In this document: positions 29,001 to 37,049 of the stretch, in pieces
How positions within the stretch are numbered: the stretch's first letter is position 1
Layout: every line of letters begins with the position of its first letter
DNA from: Flavobacterium orientale
GTDB lineage: Bacteria > Bacteroidota > Bacteroidia > Flavobacteriales > Flavobacteriaceae
Reading direction: 5' to 3'
Length of the DNA stretch: 64,000 nucleotides
Assembly (NCBI RefSeq): GCF_014638005.1
Contig: NZ_BMFG01000001.1
Coordinates: 512,421 to 576,420 of the forward strand
Made by a program: the position numbers and the translations under genes
The notes under the pieces: generated by a model
What the model saw: only the letters and a program-made list of their open reading frames with translations
What the model was told of the DNA's origin: nothing
Databases searched by the model: none

Positions 29001-30196
29001 TTTATTTCATGATGTCAACAGATGGTGGAGGTACATGGACTATTTTAGAAACGTATAGTGCTACAAATACACCATCTCACCTAGGTGAATCTAAAACCTA
29101 CAATATTCCTTCAGTAAATACTAATGCTGTTAAATTTGCATTTTATGGTACAAGTGGAACGGTAACTGAAAATCAAGATTTAGATTTCTTTATTGATGAT
29201 TTTGAAGTGCAAACTATTCCGGTTTCTGCTCCCGATTGTGCTACTAATGTGACAGCAACCATAAATGCCAACTGTGGTAATGAAGGAACAACTATTTCAT
29301 GGGATGCTTCTTCTGGTTCTGATGGGTATAAATTAAGTATTGGAACTACACCGGGCGGCTCAGAAGTTTTAGAAAATTTTGTTGTAGGTGGTCTTACCTA
29401 CAATCATATTGGTAATTTTAATACAACCTACTATTTTAGAGTAGTACCATTTAATGCTAATGGTGATGCAATTGGTTGTGTGGATCAATCCTATACAACT
29501 GCAGTAAATGGCTGTTATTGTGTTTCTGCTCCTCCAAACAATGACGGACTTGGAATTACAAATGTACTGTTAGGAACTACAAATTTCCCAACCACAGATG
29601 TTACTTATTTTGATCATTCAGCTACCCAAGTTAACTTAATCCAAGGTTCTACAGCGAATTTACAAGTTACTTTTGCTACTGGTTATGCCTACAATACATT
29701 TGTTTGGATTGATTTTAATGATAACTTAACTTTTGATGCTAATGAATTGGTGTTTTCAGGAGTTTCTTTAGCTACCAACCCTACTGTATATGACGCATCT
29801 TTTTTAATACCTGCTGATGCAACTTTAGGTGTTCACAAAATGCGTATGTCTACAGGTGATGCTAATTTTAATACAACACCTAATCCATGCTATAATGGAA
29901 ATTGGGGGGTTACTTTAGACTTTGCAGTGAACATTGAAGAAGACTTAAGTACTGGTTCTTTTGATTCATCAAATTTCAGTGCTTATCCTAATCCTGTAAA
30001 AGATGTATTCAATTTTGCATACAGCAACACGATTTCTGATTTAGTAATCTACAACCTTTTAGGTCAACAAGTTTTAGCTACAAAACCAAATACTACGCAA
30101 GGTCAAGTTAATATGTCAAGTTTACCTATTGGAACATATTTGGTTAAAGTAACATCAGAAAACCAAACGAAGACTATCAAAGTGATAAAAAATTAA
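26045..30196 (+). CDS. T9SS-exported FN3/adhesin/GEVED protein 3
   Basis: A 1383-aa exported protein with signal MKKITLLLFLFTIVFSSKAQ. The unique N-terminal domain (about 20-260; GFPIGFDFTFNGEVYDRFAVNANGW) resembles a lectin-like jelly roll. Alternating FN3 and MAM-like modules follow: FN3 about 264-352, MAM-like 353-513, FN3 514-603, a second MAM-like, FN3, a cleaved-adhesin-like module (WLVTPIFDL), FN3-like, a diverged GEVED-like domain (WIDFNDNLTFDANELVF), and the type A sorting domain (AYPNPVKDVFNFAY...KVIKN). Several modules are nearly identical in protein to those of protein 4. No enzyme domain is visible. Likely a surface adhesin or structural protein. Confidence 0.88.
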   Translation: MKKITLLLFLFTIVFSSKAQLGVYEFTQSTSTYTEITGGTLLGTETTDDQRFLNPDVLAGGFDLTGPGFPIGFDFTFNGEVYDRFAVNANGWISLGKSALTPSVNNGSSSAYTPINSVAVITPEDLTARIAGLGKDIQAQVGATLRIETIGTAPNRELVVQWKNYKKFGTNGEGDNFNFQIRLIETSNEVKIIYGSFVSNANLAQTFQVGLRGAPSNLATNFNSRSSSTDWSATNQSVDAAGSILMNNLIFPSNGLTYTFSIPDCPPPSGLVTTNLTTNSATINWNPLTPTPTTYEYFVSTSNASPVGSGTTTTDTNAAIISLSQNTTYYVFLRSNCASETSQWYLAGTFKTLCDGVADYIQTFEGIPTGVGTLPDCWSRAGTSANVYNTTASVAPMSPPNRLYMNISATTTAYAIVAPFSNLQADTHRFKFKAYATAAGKILQVGYFTNPADVSTFVSLEDYQMPSTTAATATEFTLVPTNVPVGVSQLVFTIFPGTATTIYIDDIKWEVNSTCVEPTALSAVSISNTSANLTWTPGGSETSWDIQWGLQNFTLGSGTIVSGVSNPHTLINLTENTSYKYYVRAVCDGNVLSPWAGPFIFKTQCDDKTEWEENFDSYPSGTNSLPDCWARGGSSILTYVTTGSVLPGSPANRLFMSANGSGATPTETYAMLPLVSNLQANTHRLRFKAYSTSGTDRFVELGYLTDPSDVNTFFFLEEISLPGNTAASAQQFIYTPTGIPAGVKRLALKNPGHPSGTTVAYIDDVFWEVIPTCIEPSAVVVGSVLAESASISWTAPSTAPAEGYEYYLSTSNVQPANDAFATGSVGAGVTTANLTGLNPTTVYYVWVRSVCSTSDKSNWTVIASFTTPCASFTPYYIQNFTTYTNNAALEALCWARFGTGDQTTGPTGGTNSGSWTSDSWLNGPGSTGAARINIYTTTIRGWLVTPIFDLTTGGYQVKYKVGATQFASTGPISSGPTSTMGSDDFVYFMMSTDGGGTWTILETYSATNTPSHLGESKTYNIPSVNTNAVKFAFYGTSGTVTENQDLDFFIDDFEVQTIPVSAPDCATNVTATINANCGNEGTTISWDASSGSDGYKLSIGTTPGGSEVLENFVVGGLTYNHIGNFNTTYYFRVVPFNANGDAIGCVDQSYTTAVNGCYCVSAPPNNDGLGITNVLLGTTNFPTTDVTYFDHSATQVNLIQGSTANLQVTFATGYAYNTFVWIDFNDNLTFDANELVFSGVSLATNPTVYDASFLIPADATLGVHKMRMSTGDANFNTTPNPCYNGNWGVTLDFAVNIEEDLSTGSFDSSNFSAYPNPVKDVFNFAYSNTISDLVIYNLLGQQVLATKPNTTQGQVNMSSLPIGTYLVKVTSENQTKTIKVIKN

Positions 30197-30218
30197 TTTA
30201 AAAATCACTTTTTCTTAC

Positions 30219-30247
30219 AAAACCGCCAATAAAATGGGCGGTTTTTT
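30219..30247 (+). terminator. Terminator after T9SS protein 3
   Basis: AAAACCGCC and GGCGGTTTT form a 9-bp stem with a 9-nt loop, followed by a T run. Confidence 0.88.
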
Positions 30248-30348
30248 TATATTCCTAACATTTTCAAGCAATTTTTTGATAATACTTCAAACAATATGGT
30301 TTGTGTTTTATAAACTTTACATTTACACTAATAATTAAACTATTTATT

Positions 30349-33300
30349 ATGAAGAAAATTACTTTTTTAATCGCATTTTTATTGATGAGTGTCTCGTCAA
30401 TACATGCTCAATTGTACTCAGTCCCAAGTTGTAGCACCTTAGGAAGCACCCTGTATGGACCAATGTACAGTGCGGCTTCTGCTAACGCTACAAATAGATA
30501 TGCTGTGATTTATCCTGCATCGCAGTTGAGTGGTATTGCCGGTCAAATTGTAAGTGGAATGTATTTTAACAGATCTACAGCAACAGGAAGCATGGCAGGA
30601 ACTCCAAACTTTAAGATTTATGTTAAAGAAATAGCGGCTATAGATTTTGGTGAAGGAGCTCTTGATTGGGCTACGGCAACTGTTGGTACAACATTAGTTT
30701 ACGATTCGAATCCGGCAACAATTGTTGGAGATAGTGCTGGTTGGAAATTATTTCCTTTAGCTACAAATTTTACGTACTCGGGTACACAGAATTTAGCAGT
30801 ATTTTTTGAATATACAAATTCAACAGCTTCTGCATCAATTTCTTGGTTTTATGAATATCTTGTGGCATGCATAGATACCGGAAATAGTAATACTTCAAAA
30901 TATACAAATAATACTACTGGTACACTTCCAACTTCTTTAACTAGTTCAAATTTTAGAAGACCATTCATTGGATTCGATTATCTTGTAAGTTGTAATGCAC
31001 CTAATTCAGTTATAGCTTCAGATGTAACCACAACAACTGCTACAATCAGCTGGGTTCCTTTTGCAACTGCTCCAAGTGAAGGTCATGAATATTTTTTATC
31101 TACTTCAGATACGCCTCCGGCTCCTACCGATACTCCTACAGGGACTATTCCAACAGGTAGTACATTAAATTTAACTGATTTGATTCCAAATACACAGTAT
31201 TATATTTGGGTACGAGCAAATTGCGGAGTCGTTGATGGAGTTAGTGCTCTAGCATCTGGGTCTTTTAGGACTGGATGTATAGATGTGACTGAATTTACAG
31301 AAGTTTTTGAAGGATTACCTACTGGAGCATCTACTCCCATGCCGCCATGTTGGGCGAAAGCCGGGACAGGAGCCGTTTATGTAACAACAGGTAGTGTAGC
31401 CCCAATGTCTGGACCAAACAGATTATATATGACAGCTAGTGGAACTACACCTACTGAAAGCTATGCTATATTACCTTCCGTTTCTAATTTACAAGCCAAT
31501 ACGCATAGATTAAGATTCAAAGCTTATTCCACTTCCGGAACCGATCGAACTATGGAAATTGGTTATGTTACTAATCCGGAGGATATAGCTACCTATGTGT
31601 ATTTGCAAGATATTAATCTACCGGGAACGGCAGCGGCAAGTGCACAAGAATTCATTATTTATCCGGGAGCATTACCTGCTGGAGTTAAAAATTTGGTATT
31701 TAAAAATCCGGGACATCCTGGAGGTGTTAATACTTTATACATTGATGATGTTATTTGGCAACAATCTCCATCTTGTTTGGAAGTTTCTAATGTTACCACA
31801 ACTTTGATTACTGAAAATTCAGCTCAAATAAATTGGACAAATGTTGGCACCGAAACTGCTTGGGATATTGAATATGGAGTACCAGGATTTACACTTGGTG
31901 ATGGTACTATGATTTCAGGTATAACTACAAATCCTTATGTTTTAACGAATTTAACTTCAAATACAAATTATCAATATTATATTAGAGCTTCTTGTTCAGT
32001 TTCTGATCAAAGTGCATGGATGGGGCCTTATGATTTTAAAACGCTTTGCAGTACAGTTACGGATTATATTGTAACTTTTGAAGGCTTGCCAACTGGTACT
32101 GGAAATTTACCTGATTGTTGGTCTAAATTAGGGACTTCTAATAACGTTTACACAACAACCGCAAGTGTAGCTCCTATGTCTCCACCTAATCGGTTATATA
32201 TGAATATTTCTACAACCACTACTGCTTATGCTTTAATGACTCCGGTTTCTAATTTACAAGCTAATACCCATAAATTAAGATTTAAAGTCTATGCTACATC
32301 AGCTAATAAGATTTTGCAAGTGGGATATTTTACAGATCCAACGGATGTATCAACATTTGTGTCATTAGAAGATTATCAAATGCCTAGTACAACGGCTGCT
32401 ACTGCACAAGAATTTCAATTGATACCAACAACAGTTCCGGCTGGTGTTACACAATTAGCTTTTGGTTTGGTTTCGGGCAGTACTACTACAGTTTATATTG
32501 ATGATGTAATTTGGGAAGTAAACTCAACGTGCCAACAGCCTACCAGTTTAAATGCGAGCGATATTACTTTTGAAAGTGCAATTTTGAATTGGGCAAATGG
32601 AGGAGATGAAACTATTTGGGATATCGAATACGGTGTTCAAGGATTCCAATTAGGAACAGGAACACAAATTTTAGGTACTAATTCAAATCCATATTCTTTA
32701 ACTGGATTGATACCTGCAACTAATTACCAATATTATGTAAGAGCAATTTGTACAGGGAATATACCAAGTGCTTGGTCAGGTCCGTTTGCGTTTAAAACTG
32801 CTTGTACCGATTTTGATGTGTATTCAACAGATTTTTCTGGTCTAGCTACCGGAACAGCTGCTCCTATGCCAGATTGTTGGAGTAAATTAGGAAATGGATC
32901 AGTGTATCCTACTACGGGAAGTGTGGCGCCAATGTCACCTACAATTCGTTTGTATATGTTTTCAAGTAGTACGGCTACTCCTACTACAGAAGGGTACGCA
33001 GTTTTACCTGCATTTTCTAATTTAAGTGCTAATACTCACCGTTTACGCTTTAAAGGTTATGCAACTTTAGCAGGTAGATTTTTAGAATTTGGATATTTTA
33101 CAGATCCGTCTGATATAAGTACATTTGTATATTTACAAGAAATAAATTTGCCGGGTACAGTTGCTGCCTCTGCTTTAGAATTTGTAATTTCACCGGGAGC
33201 ATTACCGGCTGGAGTAAAACATCTGGCACTTAAAAACCCAGGTTTTCCCGGAGGTAGTTCTACAGTATACCTAGATGACTTTATTTGGGAACCTATTCCT

Positions 33301-35313
33301 TCATGTTTAGAACCATCCAATTTATTTGCTTCGCAACTAGCTCAAACTTCTGTTTCTTTAAGTTGGAATGCTAGTGGTTCAAACGAAACTGTATGGGATA
33401 TTGAATATGGTGCACCTGGCTTTACACCTGGTGATGGAACTTTAATTTCCGGAGTTACAACTAATCCTTATACATTAGGTGGTTTAACTGAAAATACTTC
33501 CTATGAATTTTATGTTAGAGCGGTATGTGGTGTGTCTGATTCTAGTGTTTGGATTGGGCCACATGCGTTTAAAACATTGTGTTCACCGGTTACTGAATAT
33601 ACAATGAACTTTGAAGGCCAAACTACTGGTGTAGGCAATTTACCGGATTGTTGGTCAAGAGCAGGATCTTCAAATAATGTTTATACAGCAACGTCTAGTG
33701 TTGCTCCAATGTCTCCGCCAAATCGTTTGTACATGAATAGTGCTACAACAACCGAAGCGTATGCAGTGCTACCTCCGTTCTCAAATATACAAGCAAATAC
33801 GCACCGTTTAAAATTTAAGGCTTATGCTACCTCAGTAAATAAAGTATTACAAGTAGGATATTTTACAAATACTCCTGATGTAAATACATTTGTGGCTATT
33901 GATGATATTCAATTACCATCAACTGCTGCTTCAACTGCTCTTGAATTTGTTGTGGTTCCTAACAACGTTCCAGTCGGTGTTTCTCAACTTGTATTAAAGC
34001 TTGTACAAACAACAACAGCAACGACAGCTTATATGGATGATTTTGTTTGGGAACCTATTCCAACCGTCGTTCCATCATGTGCTACAAATATAGTAGCTGT
34101 TCCTGATGCAGCGTGTGGTAACTTTGCTACCCAAATTACATGGACCGCTGCAGCTGATGCAGATGCTTATAGAATGACAATGGGAACTACCCCAGGAGGT
34201 ACAGATGTTTTAGATAATGTTAATGTTGGTCCAGTCACAACTTATTCACATATAGGGAATCCAAATACAACATATTATTATACAATCACACCTTATAATA
34301 CATTTGCTCCTGCTGTTGGTTGTGTGGAACAATCTTTTACTACAGCTGTAAATCCTTGTGCATGTACACCAGTTTATACAACAGGTGTAGGTTCAAATGA
34401 TATGATGTCTAATGTTGTAATAATTGGAACTACACTTTCAAATAATACTGGTAATAGTACTACAGCTCCATCATATAATTATTATTCTGGACAACCAAAT
34501 TATACTGCAACATTAGTTGAGGCAACAAATTATAATATGGATGTGACAGTTGGTAGTGGTGGTGCGCAAGGTGTTTCTGTTTGGATTGATTTTAATGACA
34601 ACTTAACTTTTGAAGAATCTGAAAAAGTTGGATTTACAACTACTAATATTGCTGCCAGTACAACTGGTACTATTCAATTGGTAATTCCTTGTAATGCTAA
34701 TCCAGGTTTACATAGAATGCGTGTTAGAAACGTATATAACACCGCTGGAAACACTATAGATCCTTGTTCAAGTTACACTTGGGGAGAAGCAGAAGACTAT
34801 GATATAACAATTGCTGAAATTGCAATACCAACAGGTGATGCAATCCAAACCGTTAACGTTCCAACTGCTTCTGATGCTACAATTCAAAATTTAGTTGTTG
34901 CCGGTTCTGGTATTAAATGGTTTGCTTCTGAAGCGGATGCTTTGGCTAATGTGAATGAGTTACCTGTTGGCACAATTATTACGGATGGAACTACTTATTA
35001 TGCCGTAAGTTCTGTTGGCACATGTAATAGTGAAGCATTAGCTGTAACAGTGGTTGTTACTTTGGGTGTAAATGGATTTGATTCTTCAAATTTCAAGTAC
35101 TATCCTAACCCGGTAACTAATAGTTTGACAATTTCATATACTTATTCTATTTCTGAAGTAGTTGTTTCAAATTTATTAGGACAACAAATTAGTGCAGTTA
35201 AACCTAATGTAACTCAAACAGACATTGATATGTCTTCATTGCCAAATGGAACCTATTTGGTAAAAGTTACATCCGATAACCAATCGAAAACTATTAAAGT
35301 AATTAAACAATAA
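30349..35313 (+). CDS. T9SS-exported repetitive FN3/MAM protein 4
   Basis: A 1654-aa exported protein; ATG 30349 gives the signal MKKITFLIAFLLMSVSSIHAQ, while the upstream extension is a non-ATG artefact. After an N-terminal beta domain (to about residue 220) come four FN3 plus MAM-like modules of about 250 aa. The MAM-like parts begin near bases 31270, 32045, 32802 and 33580, each with PxCWxK/R-x-G and MSxPxRLYM. Then come FN3-like, a GEVED-like domain (WIDFNDNLTFEESEKVGF, GEAEDYDI), an Ig-like unit and a type A sorting domain (YYPNPVTNSLTI...KVIKQ). It is the largest member by module expansion. Surface exposure is expected; the ligand is unknown. Confidence 0.88.
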   Translation: MKKITFLIAFLLMSVSSIHAQLYSVPSCSTLGSTLYGPMYSAASANATNRYAVIYPASQLSGIAGQIVSGMYFNRSTATGSMAGTPNFKIYVKEIAAIDFGEGALDWATATVGTTLVYDSNPATIVGDSAGWKLFPLATNFTYSGTQNLAVFFEYTNSTASASISWFYEYLVACIDTGNSNTSKYTNNTTGTLPTSLTSSNFRRPFIGFDYLVSCNAPNSVIASDVTTTTATISWVPFATAPSEGHEYFLSTSDTPPAPTDTPTGTIPTGSTLNLTDLIPNTQYYIWVRANCGVVDGVSALASGSFRTGCIDVTEFTEVFEGLPTGASTPMPPCWAKAGTGAVYVTTGSVAPMSGPNRLYMTASGTTPTESYAILPSVSNLQANTHRLRFKAYSTSGTDRTMEIGYVTNPEDIATYVYLQDINLPGTAAASAQEFIIYPGALPAGVKNLVFKNPGHPGGVNTLYIDDVIWQQSPSCLEVSNVTTTLITENSAQINWTNVGTETAWDIEYGVPGFTLGDGTMISGITTNPYVLTNLTSNTNYQYYIRASCSVSDQSAWMGPYDFKTLCSTVTDYIVTFEGLPTGTGNLPDCWSKLGTSNNVYTTTASVAPMSPPNRLYMNISTTTTAYALMTPVSNLQANTHKLRFKVYATSANKILQVGYFTDPTDVSTFVSLEDYQMPSTTAATAQEFQLIPTTVPAGVTQLAFGLVSGSTTTVYIDDVIWEVNSTCQQPTSLNASDITFESAILNWANGGDETIWDIEYGVQGFQLGTGTQILGTNSNPYSLTGLIPATNYQYYVRAICTGNIPSAWSGPFAFKTACTDFDVYSTDFSGLATGTAAPMPDCWSKLGNGSVYPTTGSVAPMSPTIRLYMFSSSTATPTTEGYAVLPAFSNLSANTHRLRFKGYATLAGRFLEFGYFTDPSDISTFVYLQEINLPGTVAASALEFVISPGALPAGVKHLALKNPGFPGGSSTVYLDDFIWEPIPSCLEPSNLFASQLAQTSVSLSWNASGSNETVWDIEYGAPGFTPGDGTLISGVTTNPYTLGGLTENTSYEFYVRAVCGVSDSSVWIGPHAFKTLCSPVTEYTMNFEGQTTGVGNLPDCWSRAGSSNNVYTATSSVAPMSPPNRLYMNSATTTEAYAVLPPFSNIQANTHRLKFKAYATSVNKVLQVGYFTNTPDVNTFVAIDDIQLPSTAASTALEFVVVPNNVPVGVSQLVLKLVQTTTATTAYMDDFVWEPIPTVVPSCATNIVAVPDAACGNFATQITWTAAADADAYRMTMGTTPGGTDVLDNVNVGPVTTYSHIGNPNTTYYYTITPYNTFAPAVGCVEQSFTTAVNPCACTPVYTTGVGSNDMMSNVVIIGTTLSNNTGNSTTAPSYNYYSGQPNYTATLVEATNYNMDVTVGSGGAQGVSVWIDFNDNLTFEESEKVGFTTTNIAASTTGTIQLVIPCNANPGLHRMRVRNVYNTAGNTIDPCSSYTWGEAEDYDITIAEIAIPTGDAIQTVNVPTASDATIQNLVVAGSGIKWFASEADALANVNELPVGTIITDGTTYYAVSSVGTCNSEALAVTVVVTLGVNGFDSSNFKYYPNPVTNSLTISYTYSISEVVVSNLLGQQISAVKPNVTQTDIDMSSLPNGTYLVKVTSDNQSKTIKVIKQ

Positions 35314-35334
35314 GTAACCCATTTGTTTTGTTCG

Positions 35335-35364
35335 AAAAGCCACGCTTCATGCGTGGCTTTTTGT
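35335..35364 (+). terminator. Terminator after T9SS protein 4
   Basis: AAAAGCCACGC and GCGTGGCTTTT form an 11-bp stem around TTCAT, followed by T. Confidence 0.92.
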
Positions 35365-35397
35365 TTTTGAAAATGTATCTTTGTTAAAAAATAAGTA

Positions 35398-36399
35398 ATG
35401 CTTTTTTCAATAATTATACCTGTTTATAATAGACCTGATGAAGTTCATGAATTACTGGAAAGTCTTTCAGTTCAAGATTTCAATCAATCTTTTGAAATAG
35501 TTATTGTTGAGGATGGATCGACTATTTCATGCAAAACCATTGTTGATTTGTATACTGACAAACTGGATATATCCTATTTTTTTAAAGAAAACTCAGGTCC
35601 GGGAGATTCTAGAAATTTTGGAATGAGAAATGCAAAAGGTAATTATTATTTGATTTTTGATTCCGATTGTATTATTCCCAGTCACTATTTAACAACTGTT
35701 TATCAATCTTTACATCTTGATTTTACAGATTGTTTTGGCGGACCCGATAAAGCTTTGGATTCTTTTTCTTCCATTCAAAAGGCTATTAATTTTTCTATGA
35801 CTTCTTTTTTAACGACAGGAGGAATTAGAGGTGGTTCTGAAAAAATTAATCAATTTCAACCTCGAAGTTTCAACATGGGACTTTCCAAAAAAGCTTTTGA
35901 AGCCAGTGGTGGATTTGGAACTATTCACCCGGGAGAAGATCCGGATTTGACAATTCGGTTATGGAAATTGGGATTCAAAACGAAACTTATTTCTGAAGCT
36001 TTTGTATACCATAAAAGAAGAATCGATTGGAATAAGTTTTATACTCAAGTGAATAAATTTGGAAAAGCACGACCAATTCTAAACAGTTGGCATCCTGAAT
36101 ATGCCAAACCTTCTTATTTGTTTCCGACCTTGTTTATTATAGGTTTAGATTGTGCAATTGTGCTACTAATTTTTGGAATTTATTCCCCAATTTTACTCTA
36201 TGTAATTTATTTTATGTTACTTTTTATATTTTCAATTTTTAGTAACAAAAGTGTTAAAATAGCGTCTTTATCAATAGTGGCAACAGTGATTCAATTCTAT
36301 GGTTATGGATTGGGCTTTCTGAAATCATTTATTGCAATTCAAGTATTGAAGAAAGATCCAAAAAAACAATTTCCTGAATTATTCTTTAAATTAAAATGA
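35398..36399 (+). CDS. Family 2 glycosyltransferase, membrane-anchored
   Basis: A 333-aa inverting GT-A glycosyltransferase. The N-terminal FSIIIPVYNRPDEVHELLESL and IVIVEDGST are the nucleotide-sugar-binding motifs; the acidic site DSDCII replaces the canonical DxD, and HPGEDPDLTIRLWKLGF matches the ED-x-D/E catalytic base motif. Two to three hydrophobic helices (about 245-310) near the C-terminus anchor it in the inner membrane. The sugar donor and acceptor cannot be read from sequence. It overlaps coaE by 4 bp (ATGA), so the two are translationally coupled. Confidence 0.88.
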   Translation: MLFSIIIPVYNRPDEVHELLESLSVQDFNQSFEIVIVEDGSTISCKTIVDLYTDKLDISYFFKENSGPGDSRNFGMRNAKGNYYLIFDSDCIIPSHYLTTVYQSLHLDFTDCFGGPDKALDSFSSIQKAINFSMTSFLTTGGIRGGSEKINQFQPRSFNMGLSKKAFEASGGFGTIHPGEDPDLTIRLWKLGFKTKLISEAFVYHKRRIDWNKFYTQVNKFGKARPILNSWHPEYAKPSYLFPTLFIIGLDCAIVLLIFGIYSPILLYVIYFMLLFIFSIFSNKSVKIASLSIVATVIQFYGYGLGFLKSFIAIQVLKKDPKKQFPELFFKLK

Positions 36400-36980
36400 C
36401 AAAATTAATTGGATTAACGGGTGGAATTGGAAGCGGAAAAACAACGCTTGCCAATTATATTGCCTCCAAAGGAATTCCGGTTTATATTGCTGATATGGAA
36501 GCAAAGAAATTATTAGAAAAGCCAAAAGTGGTGGCCGAGCTAATTGCATCTTTTGGTGAAACAATAAAAGATGAAAATGGAATCAGCAAAGAAAAATTAT
36601 CAAAATTAGTATTTGATTTTCCGGAAAAATTAAAACAATTGAACGCAATCATCCATCCAAAAGTAGCTAAACATTTTAAAAAATGGTTGAGTTCAAATCA
36701 AAACCATCCCATTGTAGTAAAGGAAGCTGCCATTCTATTTGAATCGGGAGCTTATAAAGATTGTGATATAATTATAACCATAATTGCACCTGAAAAAATT
36801 AGAATTCAACGAGTTATTGAGAGAGATAAAACTTCGGAAGAGTTAGTGAAAAGTCGAATAAAAAACCAATGGAGTGACGAACAGAAAATGGCTTTAAGTA
36901 CTTATGTGGTTTTGAATGAAAACTTAATCGAAGCTAAAAAGCACATCGATGAAATTTTAGTTGAAATTATAGAATCATAA
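36396..36980 (+). CDS. coaE: Dephospho-CoA kinase
   Basis: A 194-aa P-loop kinase performing the last step of coenzyme A synthesis, phosphorylating the 3'-hydroxyl of dephospho-CoA. Walker A is GLTGGIGSGKTTLANYI at residues 5-21; YIADMEAKKLLEKP carries the conserved Asp; HPKVAKHF and VKEAAILFESGAYKDCD are family motifs, and RVIERDKTSEE is the lid region. Normal length. Coupled to the upstream glycosyltransferase by a 4-bp overlap, a link that is probably about expression rather than function. Confidence 0.96.
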   Translation: MTKLIGLTGGIGSGKTTLANYIASKGIPVYIADMEAKKLLEKPKVVAELIASFGETIKDENGISKEKLSKLVFDFPEKLKQLNAIIHPKVAKHFKKWLSSNQNHPIVVKEAAILFESGAYKDCDIIITIIAPEKIRIQRVIERDKTSEELVKSRIKNQWSDEQKMALSTYVVLNENLIEAKKHIDEILVEIIES

Positions 36981-37049
36981 AATGAATTTCATGTTAATTT
37001 TTGGTTAATCTAGCAACAGAACAAATGTTAAAATGTTAAATTTGTATCG

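Noticed and set aside
31270..34060. Repeats in protein 4 considered as a CRISPR-like or transposon array
   Set aside because: The periodicity is about 770 bp and follows protein domain boundaries; DNA copies are diverged at silent sites, so this is domain duplication.
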